Positions 35,097 to 45,210 of a DNA stretch of 64,000 nt are shown in pieces. The first letter of the stretch is position 1, and each line of letters starts with the position of its first letter. The position numbers and the translations under genes are program-made. Below the pieces are notes generated by a model. It ran no database searches. It worked only from the letters and a program-made list of their open reading frames with translations, and had not been told where the DNA came from. This DNA is from Halichondria panicea (Eukaryota > Porifera > Demospongiae > Suberitida > Halichondriidae), in assembly GCF_963675165.1 (NCBI RefSeq), contig NC_087392.1:3803442-3867441 (forward strand). Reading direction: 5' to 3'.

Positions 35097-36820
35097 AAAC
35101 AAAGACGAAGAATGAGGATAAGTCCCTGTTGGTTGAAGCCGATGACGAATTTATCTCAGGTGATCTAGTGTGTTTTGCTCTTGCATATATGCATGTATAT
35201 AGTTAGATTGTTTACTGTAAGCCACCACCATTTCGAAATCATTATCTCCAACGTTATTTCATTCCAGGTGGAGATCCGTTGCTCACAAGCTGGGTTAGTA
35301 GTCTGTCCCTCTCCGTAAAAGACCAGCAGGTTTTGAAGGGTCGTAAGTGTCTCACTGCGAACCACATTTGTGCCGCTCATCATATGCTCAAATCTCAATT
35401 TCCAGCACAGAATGGATTACAAGACACCCACTATCTCAGTATTAACAACAAATGGAATTCCGATCCTGACGATTTTGTACAGATTTTGTACGTGGATTCA
35501 GCACACTGGGTATGTTTGTCTAACTATGATTGTGAACATGGATTTGTGGACCTCTATGACTCAATGGTTTCTGTGCCACCTGAAGATGGGAGTATTGTGC
35601 GACAAGCATGCACGATTATGAAATCCCTCAACCTCTCGGCAGTACAAGTCAACCTTGTAAAGGTTAAGCAGCAGATTGGAGGCTCAGATTGTGGCTTATT
35701 CGCAATTGCAATGGCCACAGACCTGTGTTTGAGGACTGACCCATTCGGTGCTTCCTATGCCCAAGAACAAATGAGGATTCATTTGGAGAGATGCTTTGAA
35801 TCTGGACAGATGACTGTGTTTCCTCGCACTAATGGACCAGTTGTCGACAGCACATCTAATAGACTGTTTTGTTCTACGCTTTTTTTCAAGATTCATTGTG
35901 TTTGTCGTCAGCCAGAAGCCTTTTTGCTAATGGTTTGCTGTGATGGATGCGACCTGTAGTTTCACAAGCGCTGTGTGCCAGAGAAGTTGAACCCAAGTGA
36001 TGACTGGTTCTGTTCGTCATGTGCGTTTTCTGGTAAGAAGCTAGCTCATGCATGATTCCTCATTTGTGTACTATACAGGTCAAGGCAAGGCACCTGCACC
36101 CGAGGATGGCAAGTCACCCACAGCCACCCCTGTCAATGGTATGCACCTCACACTATACACATTGTATCCCTCTAATTACCTAATGTCAGGTGTCGCACAG
36201 AAGGGGAGTTGAGGTAACTTTAGCTCTAATGCCTTGGATAGTACCGCTATACTTGCACATGAGTGGTTCTCCCATTCGTGTATTACATAATTATACATGT
36301 GTGCAGGTCGACCTGCACCCGAGGATGGAAAGTCACACACAGCCACCCCTGTCAATGGTATGCACCTCACACTATACACGTGATTCAGGGCCGAAGGGGA
36401 GTCTGGATAGTACCGCTATACTTGTGCATGGTTCTCCCATTCGTGTATATTACATAATTATACATGTGAGCAGGTCGAGGCAAGGCACCTGCACCCGAGG
36501 ATAGCAAGTCACACACAGCCACCCCTGTCAATGGTGTGCACCTCACACTATACACATTGTATCCCTCTAATTACCTAATGTCAGGTGATTCAGGGCCAGT
36601 CAAGAGAGTCGCACAGAAGGGGAGTCGAGGTAACTATAATCATTTGTAACCTACATGTAGGTTACATGTATAAAGCTCTAATTATCATGCTAATGCTTTT
36701 TTATCGTAGTGGATAGTACGTACACATCAGTGATTCCCGTTATTATGTGCAGGTCAAGGCAAGGCACCTGCAGCTAAGGGCTCACATGTACAGCCATTCC
36801 TGGGCCAGTCACACGGATAA
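35097..36820 (+). pseudogene. ULP1-like cysteine protease with PHD finger and micro-exon tail; one nonsense codon
   Basis: Exons 35097-35159, 35268-36032, then micro-exons to a TAA at 36818-36820; all junctions are phase 1. The main exon encodes a C48 (ULP1/SENP-type) fold with the triad visible: His in YVDSAHWVCLSN (~35500), Asp in GFVDLYDS (~35555), Cys in QIGGSDCGLFAIAMA (~35690). These enzymes cleave SUMO or related tags. It ends in a PHD finger: CVCRQPE ... CCDGCDL, then FHKRC ... WFCSSC. A TAG (35957-35959) stands where PHD fingers have their conserved Trp (TGG to TAG), cutting the finger. Because the triad and splicing are otherwise intact, loss is recent or the stop is an allele or sequencing error. 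The upstream start was not found. Confidence 0.75.
36079..36820 (+). repeat. tandem array of symmetric phase-1 micro-exons
   Basis: Exon type A encodes a peptide like GKAPAPEDGKS-TATPVNG: 36079-36138 (60 nt), 36307-36357 (51), 36474-36533 (60), and a final 36753-36820 that ends in TAA. Type B encodes DSGPVKRVAQKGSR: 36585-36629 (45 nt), and a shortened 36190-36213 with an in-frame TGA. Each A and B copy has AG before and GT after, starts and ends in phase 1 and is a multiple of three. Units of A, ~50-bp intron, B and ~100-bp intron have been tandemly duplicated. Confidence 0.75.
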
Positions 36821-37339
36821 CTACTAGAGGTGGGTGTGTTATCGTACTGTTTACAATGACAACTCTAAATGCCGAATTTTCGTTGTTACAGTAGTGGATT
36901 TGCTTGAACCGTACGTAATGGGTGTTATTTTTGTGTACTATACAGGTCGAGGCGGCACCAGGTCTGGGAACACTGTGATGACCTGATTTATTGCGATGAC
37001 CAAACTGTGATGACTAGCTTGATTCATCTATGCAGAGCAAGATCATGGACCTAATAATAGCTTTTTCCGAGCGAAGCGAGGCTATAATCTCGTCACGTTG
37101 AGAGTTTGGCGAAGAAAAAAATGGACAACGTAGGACTCAATGGAACTAGTGGCTCTGGTTGCTGCAGACCGTAACGGTTTGACTTCAAAGTTGGAGGACG
37201 CGTTAGCCACTGTACTGAGGACACTTCAGCTCCATTCTACAGCTTAGAAGGCCTTTTTTCAAGCGTTCTGCTCATAAGCTAGACAATGCTTCTTAAATTG
37301 ACGATTCGTGACATTTTGATCATTACCTAGATCTATTCT

Positions 37340-37811
37340 TTTCTGCAACCAATTGCAGAAACAGGAGATTACTATTGCAGACTCCTCAGGCAACTGTGTT
37401 CTCATATTTGGCAAGAAGCAATAGGTTCATTGGAAATAGGTGGGAGCTATTACATAACTAAGCTAACTGTCAGAGTCTGTTTCCATGCCAGCAAATGGTT
37501 CGTCCGTAACTAAACTTGACAACGTTGACGAATGTCTAATGAACTTTCACTCATGGGTGCTACCGTCATTGCTGTCAAGAAATTCGAAAAGTTCAATGCT
37601 TGCACTTACTGTAAAGGTAAAGTTGAAGATGACATCGTCGAATGCTCAAAATGTGGTGCAACACTCCTACTGTCTCGTTGCCCGCCCTTTTAATCAGATG
37701 GCTAAACTGGACTTGGAAGGGCCAGATACCACGTTTGTTACGGTTGTTGTTTACAACGATTTAATCAAAGCCATTGTCGAACAAGACAGCAAACTACTAC
37801 TTCCCTCCTGA
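37340..37811 (+). pseudogene. RPA-like OB-fold with zinc ribbon, frameshifted
   Basis: In successive frames: EITIADSSGNCVLIF (37363), IGSLEIGGSYYITKLTVR (37425), SVTKLDNVDE (37500), TVIAVKKFEKFNACTYCKGK then EDDIVECSKCGA (37560-37665; a CX2C...CX2C ribbon), and KLDLEGPDTTFVTVVVYNDL (37700). The order matches the large-subunit RPA DNA-binding domain with its zinc ribbon. RPA-like cargo is known from some Helitrons; here no Rep/helicase is present. Frame changes make it non-functional as it stands. Confidence 0.6.
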
Positions 37812-37970
37812 AAGCTAAACCATTCGATATTACATACAATCAATACCATGTAGCTACAAGTGTCTCTCGGTGACCTTGACACCAGGATCAAGCTACAACT
37901 ATTAACATTTAACAATTCCTTTTTCCCATGTGCTGTTTCAACAATTATTACTCAAAAGCCTTACCTATGA

Positions 37971-38020
37971 ATTAGCCTCGACCCCAAGACCATTAAAAAG
38001 GCCTTGGATTCGAGGCTAAT
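37971..38020. repeat. short foldback (ATTAGCCTCGA / TCGAGGCTAAT)
   Basis: A 50-bp hairpin with GGCCTTGG/CCCAAGACC inside; same type as 11818-11892. Confidence 0.6.
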
Positions 38021-38107
38021 AGTGCGTAGAGAGGTTGCACTCCAGTGTATCCCTAGTATACAATGATGGTGTTTCATTCTTGTTTTGCAAATCATAATGT
38101 AGAATTA

Positions 38108-38400
38108 TAGACTCGCAAGCCGTCACTGTTGCAGGCGAACAGTAGACTGGTCAAACTCCGTGTTGAGACTTGTGTTGCACAGTCAGCATATCAGAAAATA
38201 TTTTAAGTGGCTGCGGTTTTCGTGACGTCAGTTACTGCATGTGATACGTAGAGTTTTCTAGTGAAACGTCACTATCATTGATCTTGTGGTAACCGCATGC
38301 GGTTAGTTGCCACAAATATCGTGGCAAACGTTACACGAGTCTCAACACGGAGTTTGACCAGTCTACTGTTCGCCTGCAACAGTGACGGCTTGCGAGTCTA
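38108..38400. mobile_element. MITE with ~64-bp nearly perfect inverted ends, TA target site
   Basis: TA then GACTCGCAAGCCGTCACTGT; the right end mirrors it to CTTGCGAGTC then TA. Arms extend ~64 bp with about one mismatch. The centre contains the perfect palindrome TAACCGCATGCGGTTA. The near-identical arms suggest recent activity. Confidence 0.88.
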
Positions 38401-38467
38401 GTAGAATTACGTATCGTAGCAACAGCAAGGTGCGGCTAGCCCTCGATAATTGACTTGTAGGTATTAA

Positions 38468-38775
38468 TGCTGACCTAGCACTTTTTGTGCGAATACTTCT
38501 CAGCAAGTTTTGTGCAGCAGTGCAGCTGTTTCTGCTCAGCTAAACGTTGATCCAGAGTAAAGTGGACATGAAAAAGCTGATGGCAAACTCAGATTTAGCT
38601 AATTGATGCTCTAAGTAGCTCAACTCGAAATTGCATCGCATTCTCCGAAAATGCAATTATCGCACGTTTATTTTTGCATGCTCATTACCCCATTATGAAG
38701 AAAGCTGTGAAGCTGATACCGCACCAGATCGATTACAAGGTATGTTTCTCTTTTTGTCAAGTTAGTTTCTGCATA
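38468..38775. repeat. right long inverted repeat of the composite region
   Basis: Partner of 32490-32786, 308 bp, with a ~12-bp insertion near 38692. Inner edge TGCTGACCTAGCA, outer edge GTTTCTGCATA. Just outside it is a direct duplication (CAGTGCAACAACCAAAGAGA, twice). Confidence 0.88.
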
Positions 38776-39283
38776 CAGTGCAACAACCAAAGAGAGTACA
38801 GTGCAACAACCAAAGAGAGTAGAACTTTTGTTTTTTTACGTTTTTGTGTATATCCTCTAAACTAAATGTGATTGTATCAATTTGAGTGCAGGTACTGAAA
38901 GTTCAACTATTGGCGCTTCCAGTGGACCACCACCTGTTACATCATATGACATCATCATTCCAAAATGGCTGCTAGAATATGTGTACATTGGAAAATATGT
39001 TAGGCATGGAACTATCTTATAATTATGTTTGAGTTAAGATCTGAAATTTGTTGTGCAAGTACTTCATTACCTTGCACATCTTTTGAGCTCCAGCGGAAGT
39101 GCAGGCTGTTAGTAGGTTCTGAGATACACAGAATTTTGTAAATTTTTAGTAGCAAATGTGTTAGGCATTGATTTTTTGAGTTTGTGCTAGTTAAGGTCTG
39201 ATTTTGAGGAGCATGTACTACAATAGTATACTTTTCATTTGTACTAACTTACAGGAGCTAGACCAGTCTCTTCTTTGCTAGAG

Positions 39284-39527
39284 CGGCCCTTCTTGTCAAA
39301 AATGGTGATTTTGCTGCTCTTTGCTGACGTAGAGCAATGATATTCATTGATTTGTGACATCACAAATCATCTTGTCTTTGTTACATCCATGCTCATGTGA
39401 TGCCTAACCTGGCAACTACACCCAGTTGATCAGTCATAATGTGTCACAGGGGCGTGGCAATTTACACTACTACGCAACAGAAACCGTGAAAATCAGCTAA
39501 AATCACCATTTTTGGCAAGAAGGGCGG
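39284..39527. mobile_element. MITE, CGGCCCTTCTTG ends
   Basis: CGGCCCTTCTTGTCAAAAAT on the left, ATTTTTGGCAAGAAGGGCGG on the right, inverted with two mismatches and continuing GGTGATTTT. About 244 bp. Confidence 0.8.
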
Positions 39528-39920
39528 TTTCAATTGCTTCAATTGCTTCCGTTTCGTACTAATGAACTAAACCACCCGTTCCAAATGCGTTTTTACGCAA
39601 TCGTTTAAACGTGCGTTTTGAATAACGGAAAGGGAACTTTTTATTGATGGGTACCAGGGAGAAAGAATTTACTTGGCGCTCAATTACATGTACATACGTG
39701 TAAAAATAATATTTTGTACACTGGCATAGTGTACGTGTATATTTAATGTTTGACGTTAATTTTTATTACAGGTTGGTGGAAGAGAACCCTATCCGAAAAT
39801 TTAATGGCATGCTCGAGTGGAGGGTTACTCCTAGATACAGACTGTTATTTTATGGACATGAGCAACTCAGTGAGTTTTGTTGAATCTGCGGTGACAGCAC
39901 TAGTATGATGTGCAGCAATA

Positions 39921-40111
39921 TACCGTTATTACTAGGATGTTTTGCGAGCATCAAACTTTGCGAGTGCTGAAGGCCTTGCAAAAATAAGATTGCAAAAACC
40001 TATAATTATGTTACTTGCATGACATCATGATCCTTACTAGATCGCAAAATGTCAAATTTTTTGCTCATTTGCAAAGGGTTTTCACCAGCAAAATATCGTA
40101 GTAATATGGTA
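39921..40111. mobile_element. MITE of the 10929 family
   Basis: Ends TACCGTTATTACTAGGATGT and ATATCGTAGTAATATGGTA and an internal CATGATCCTTACTAGATCGC place it in the same family as 10929-11135, more diverged. Confidence 0.8.
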
Positions 40112-40607
40112 GCTGGGTTTTTTTATGCTGTGTGCATGCTTATGATGTTGGACAATAATGCAGGAGAAGGAAAGGAGACTGACTAACATCAGGGCATTTG
40201 CTAGTCATAGTTATGCAAAGGTCCCTTGTGAGAGCAATGAGGAGGATCTTGATCCGCCACCAACCAAGAAAAAAACAGAGGTGAGTGCGTGAGTCCGTTT
40301 TGCATGCTTGTTCCCCCCCATAGACAGCCGGCGACGACCCAGAAGCGACAGCCAGCGAGCAGCCAGCGGGCAACGACCCAGAAGTGACAGTCAGTGGACT
40401 ATACCTGTAAGGCAATGGAACTACATTCAAGCCAAGATGTTGCGTGATATTCTCAAGCACCCTGAAGTTGAGAGATTGTTGCCTCAAATGCAATGAGCTA
40501 AATGATCCAACTTTTGCTTCGATTCATATTTCTGAAGTTTTAAACCCATCGTCAGATTATTGGGTCCAACAAACTTCTATGAGGGCATCCAATAGTACAA
40601 GTATATC

Positions 40608-41271
40608 GTGGAATGTGATATAGCTCAAGTAATGTTGTTGGGAAAAAGGTGCGAAGAGTTGAGTATGTTGCAAGTAAAGATGATTAACGTTTTGGCATAC
40701 TGGAAAAACCGTTTGGAGCAACTCACTACATACTTAGACGACAATCTGTGTATGCGGAAAACCATCAGCAGAGGAGGGTTAACTCTGGATGAATTACAGA
40801 CGGCTACTACTGAAGTGGAAATGATTGTCAACTCCCGTCCGCTCACCTATATTTCCATGGACAGCATCCAAGAAGCAGTTACTCCCTCTCATCTGATGAC
40901 TGGTCGGAGACTGATGAGCCTACCCGACGGTCCCTACAACGAAGAGAATTGTACTTGTCGAATGCCTGACCGTAAAGATGTGCCAATGGTAGAATGTTTT
41001 GGTTGCAGCTCATGGTTCCATTTTGCTAGTCGATCATGATAAAAACTCTATTTTTTCTGCACAATGGCCTCTTTGAGTGCATTTTTTGCTCACAGCAAAA
41101 ACCATCCCTCCTTACTGGGATCAAGCTAGGAACATATTTCGACAGGCTATATCGTCTGAAAAAGGCATACACAGAGGTCATGCAAAGAGACTTCAAGAAC
41201 GATCTTGCAAAAACTTTTATAGAGAAGTTTTTTGATTTTCTAACAGTGGATCATGAGGATTTTGAGTGAGT
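40608..41271 (+). pseudogene. BEL/Pao integrase C-terminal piece joined to a PHD-like finger
   Basis: Residues about 35-105 of one open frame read LAYWKNRLEQLTTYLD, LTLDELQTATTEVEMIVNSRPLTYI and AVTPSHLMTGRRL, the hallmark tail of BEL/Pao integrases. Without a stop the frame continues into CTCRMPDRKDVPMVECFGC, SSWFHF, half of a PHD finger; the closing ECIFC lies in the next frame (41080). A further open stretch reads LGTYFDRLYRLKKAYTEVMQ to HEDFE before a donor-like GTGAGT at 41269. May be an element that carries its own PHD domain, or an accidental join. Confidence 0.55.
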
Positions 41272-42534
41272 TCAATTGTTTGCACATTTAATTCATGGTG
41301 ACTTTTGGGGGTTGTCATATATATTTCAGTTGTAAACACTCTACCACCACTAATAAGAACCATGCAGGACCTCTTCTTCTGCGAGTACGACGAAGAGCCC
41401 AGGGGTATGATGGAACTTCATGTAAGTACTGCTTTTTTGGGTGAAATTTGTATACTTTTTTGTTTAATATTAGGGGATCACAGATGGGGCAATAATGAAA
41501 AACAACAACCAAGTAATTATTTCCGAGGTAACCTGTTCTTGATCGATTACCTCATGATTTTATGTATACTTCTTAAATGGCAACACTGTTGTGTAGGGGA
41601 AGAGTAAAGCAGATACTGAAAACTATGTAAAAGGAGAAGGACAACTAATAGTAGCGATGCAGCTGTCTTGGAGTACAGATGGAGAGAACTCACGAGTTTG
41701 GGTTATCAAAGCAGTTGATTTTTTCTTGCACGTACGACGTAACATCAAGGCCCAACTTGCTGATTATCGGATTCTTTTAAGTGCCTCGGACAGAATTCAA
41801 AGAATGTCGGTGGTGTATTTGTTGAAAGTGATGATGATGATTTTCAAGCACAAGGTTGAGCAGCTTGTTGATTCCTGGCAGACTACACGAAACTAATAAC
41901 GGTGATATTGAAGTTATCGAGTACTTTAGAAAGGTTGAAGTGCCTGTCATTCGTCAAAGAATCTAGTGTGGTCCTTCTACTAGTGAGAGCTGTACTCAAG
42001 CAGAAGACGTACTCAAGCAGAATATGAACTACAATCGAAGCCTGTATTCATTAGCCGAGTGCGTGAGTTGATTACTATTGATTGGAAAAATACAGCCTCA
42101 GGAAAAATATGTAAAACCCATGTACATTTTAAACAAAAATTAATTAAGCAGAAAGACAGTACAAGGCAATCGGAATCACAGGTGAGTGTTTTTTGTTTGC
42201 ATAGTTCACACATGTCATTAATTCTATTCCAAATAGCAGTATTGTCCTTTGTTTGAGCTAGGATGTCATAATTATGCTGAAATTTTCTCCCAGGACCTAT
42301 ACTCGAGCGCTACTTCTCTAGACAACGCCATCGTGAAGATAGCAATTAAAATCCATGTTCATTCCACCTAGTACGTCCTAGCTGTGTGTTTATGTAAGCG
42401 TAAGTATAAAATTTTAGCTATATGTCTGCAAACCAGAGCATAACCCTCAACATGTTACTTGCATAATCTCACAACATCTTGTAATGTTGTAAAGCTTCGA
42501 TTTCAACTATACCAATAAAATTTGGTAGGTGTTT
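41272..42534. other. exon-like stretches of unknown product
   Basis: Plus-strand pieces with plausible borders: about 41332-41422 (TMQDLFFCEYDEEPRGMMEL then GTAAGT), 41473-41512 and 41597-41716. They may continue the PHD-containing gene at 41036-41270. No family recognised. 41930-42530 shows nothing. Confidence 0.3.
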
Positions 42535-42850
42535 TAATTTGCATCGCTGGTATAGAGCCGGCAAGGTATCTGGAGCAGTAGATCCCTATCGTAGTGAGCG
42601 AAAAGAGTGGAGTGATGACATAGACTTATGGCCCAGTAGAATATGTTACTATAATGTGCACAACGAGTTCTCAATGTGTTCGCAAGTTGGCATACATGGT
42701 AAAACCAATCATAGTCTGCATGCTACTGGTGCCACAAGATTGTTCGCTGCAAACATTCATCATTACCAGTCCATATACTTGAGATCAGCTATTGACTTTA
42801 AATCACGGAAAAAAGATTGTGCTGCATTGCAAAATCCCCATGGTTGAACA
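42535..42850 (+). pseudogene. Crypton-type tyrosine recombinase fragment
   Basis: NHSLHATGATRLFAANI matches the C-terminal recombinase box found in Cryptons and in the DUF3504 domains of ZMYM/QRICH1-type proteins, where the sequence is normally HSLRATGAT. Here the conserved Arg of HxxR is His. The upstream piece (LWPSRICYYN, CSQVGIHGKT) is consistent but short, and the terminal catalytic Tyr region is lost. Confidence 0.6.
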
Positions 42851-43617
42851 TATTCGTAAGGCGGTATTGAACGCAGCCAACCTGCTGCAGTCCTGCTTCG
42901 ACTGCAGCAGGCCAATAATAATATGTATAAACTATAACAGACGTGACAGCTAGTGTTTGCTCTACCCAACCTCTTTTTTCGTCAATTGCTAAAAAATGAG
43001 GGACTTAACTCGTTTTTTGCTGTTGTTTTATAACATCACACTATCCACTGTATCTTTTGATGTGCTGATCGATCGGTCCAAACAGTGCGGAACATCACAC
43101 TATCCTTTGATATCACTGTATCTTTTGATGTCCTGATCGATCGGTCCCACGTTCTTCTTAAGCTACACTTTTTACTACATGCCATGAATAATCAATGAGT
43201 CCAGTGAAAGCATTATGCTATATGATTTGAATGCAGAATGTGTATGTTGTACTTCTCACTTCAAGCAAAAATATTAATAGACCAATGTCGCAAATGCTAA
43301 AATTAGAGTTGCTGATATTGCTGAGTCCCAATATTCAGGTTGATTATAATTATGAGTCCTATTCATTGTTGCATGTTTTGAACAAAAATCAACCAAAACA
43401 GAAAATTTAACGAGTTGGGTTTCCAAACACTTGCCAATACAAAAATAGTTGGTTTAAAATCTAGTCCAACAAGCTTGGTACTCAGCGCACATATCCAATA
43501 AAATTATGTATAATTATACTTGTACACATTGTTACAGGGTAAATACAATCTCTATGAAAAACCATAGGAGAAATTAAATAAAAATGAATTCTAAATAAGT
43601 CAAATCAAAAGACAAAC
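42851..43617. other. spacer with a ~70-bp direct duplication
   Basis: CACTGTATCTTTTGATGT and CTGATCGATCGGTCC recur at about 43036-43080 and 43109-43148. A small inverted pair CTGCTGCAGTC/GACTGCAGCAG is at 42880-42910. Otherwise AT-rich and non-coding. Confidence 0.5.
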
Positions 43618-43650
43618 TTGCTTCTACTGCATGCTCCTCCATACTTAATA

Positions 43651-43827
43651 ATTATTGTGAAGTTCATTGAGGACAACCAATTGTGTGCTGTTCCAAGATC
43701 GGAGGAGATTGTAAAGTCCTCACCATGCAACTATAGGGGTTCAGAATGCGTTGCGAGATATGCTGGGATCAGATACGAAGCTGTTGTGGTTGCCACTGAT
43801 AAGTTGGTTGGAGACGCAAAAAATTGA
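43651..43827 (+). other. exon-like open stretch, product unknown
   Basis: VKFIEDNQLCAVPRSEEIVK then CVARYAGIRYEAVVVAT resembles the short N-terminal module seen ahead of BEN-like domains in marine invertebrate multi-copy genes. That comparison is from memory and weak. No partner exon found; 43830-44770 is otherwise unassigned. Confidence 0.25.
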
Positions 43828-44769
43828 GACGCTGTTAAACAAAACAGAATACATTTGGGTTCACTTCCACAACTCATTCCGGCTCCCAGCAACAACAACA
43901 TCGCCGGTCTACTGGACACAGCATCTGTTAATTCGCCCGATTCCTGATATGTGAAGAAATTGACATTCCTCTGAGATTGGAAAACAATGTCTTTTACATA
44001 TAATTATATAATGGCTTCAACATCAGACCGTCTCGTGAAATCACAACCAGAAATTCTTTTCCTTTCTTTTTTTATTCTTATGATCACACCTGCCTTTTAT
44101 TTAAAACAGGAATTTTATTTTATAGAAGGAAATGAATACACTTTTTTATTCCGTATAAATGCTTGTGGGCTGACGTTCGAGTATGCAGCCTGACGAACTC
44201 AGTATAATATATACCCATCTCATTCACAGTTTGAATATATTTACAGCATGTTAAATCATTTCATTTCCGATTTGACGTACAGAACTTAGTAAACTTTTGA
44301 CTGTGTTCAAGGCCCAAAAGCTTGCAGGGATGCTACAATGGGAAGAGAAAGCAAAAGATTTTTCAGTATAGATACTATACATGTATGTTATTCCCAGATT
44401 TCCAGCGAAATTAGCAAAAAAGCCAGGTTCACGGGAAAAAAGCTGCAAGTGTAAGAGTAAGCACATTCTTTCGTTAAGGTCCATCTGTTATTTCGTATCA
44501 ATTTCAATTTCGTTGCTGTAGTTCCTTTTGGTGGATGAGACTCCAATTAACAACTTGATGAGTGGCTCATCAGCTTTCTCTTGGATACACATACTTATTA
44601 TATAATTTGAGGGTTGTGTCGTCTGTGTGGCTGGTGCGTCTAGCAAACAGAAAGGTCTAATAAAAAGTCTTGTGGAAAATAATAACATTATTATTGTGTT
44701 CTCATTAACTTTAGGGAATGTTTTGAAACTGCTGTTATATGTGAAAGTATGTACATTGTACGCGAGAGA

Positions 44770-44997
44770 GAGAGTTGTAAGAATCGTGGCTATCTTCGAA
44801 CTAAATCTGTTTCAATAGTTGAGTGGTCACTCCGCCAAGGAAGATTTTTGTTGGTCGTAAATTTGGACTTGAATAGAGCCTTATCTGGTCTATACCTAGG
44901 TATTACAGGTATTACATCTTAGATACTCTGAGCCGCTGTCCTCGAGAACAACCGTTCGTAAATACCATGTATTCGATAATTGGTGGTATACTCTATA
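44770..44997. mobile_element. half copy of the 61603-62142 MITE
   Basis: CTTCGAACTAAATCTGTT, CACTCCGCC, TTTGGACTTGAATAGA, CTATACCTAGGTA and GAGCCGCTGTCCTCGA occur in the same order as in the right arm of 61603-62142. Only one arm is present. It abuts the MITE at 45000. Confidence 0.75.
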
Positions 44998-44999
44998 GC

Positions 45000-45210
45000 A
45001 CTGTATTACTAGAACCTTTGCGAATGAGCCAAATCAGCCAGAAAATGTGACCCTTTGCGATTTAACTATTGCGCTCTGCCAAGGATCGTGTGTATTTACT
45101 AGTAATAATTTAGGTTTTGCAATTTTATTGTTGCGAATTGATCAACCCCCGCAAAGTCATAATTACGTTGATGTAAAACAGTCTAGCAAAACATTCTAGT
45201 AATGCGGTAC
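45000..45210. mobile_element. MITE of the 10929 family, reverse orientation
   Basis: Left ACTGTATTACTAGAACCTTT, right ACATTCTAGTAATGCGGTAC, with CCAAGGATCGTGTGTATTTA inside (the complement of the family core). About 211 bp. Confidence 0.85.

Larger units (their letters stand above)
32490..38775. mobile_element. 6.3-kb region bounded by ~300-bp inverted repeats: transposase, ULP1-PHD gene, RPA-like remnant
   Basis: Between the inverted repeats lie, all on the plus strand, a DDE_1 transposase pseudogene, a ULP1-like protease/PHD gene with a micro-exon array and a degraded RPA-like segment, plus two MITEs. Layout is compatible with one large DNA transposon carrying cargo genes. No target duplication was found at the edges, so the repeats could also be two independent copies of another element. 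See findings. Confidence 0.5.
38776..40607. other. spacer with unassigned exon-like stretches and two MITEs
   Basis: Exon-like pieces on the plus strand: 39772-39869 (NPIRKFNGMLEWRVTPRYRL), 40164-40279 (ends DPPPTKKKTE before a GTGAGT) and about 40322-40411. Their phases do not join in one frame, so I do not call a gene. An inverted pair with TTCCGTTT and AACGGAAAGGG ends lies at about 39550-39640. Confidence 0.35.

Noticed and set aside
32490..38775. Helitron because of the RPA-like segment
   Set aside because: No Rep/helicase motifs, and the region has inverted repeats and a DDE transposase, which Helitrons lack.
38890..40411. A host gene joining exon-like pieces 39772-39869, 40164-40279 and 40322-40411
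   Set aside because: Splice phases do not match in any single frame, and a MITE separates the pieces.
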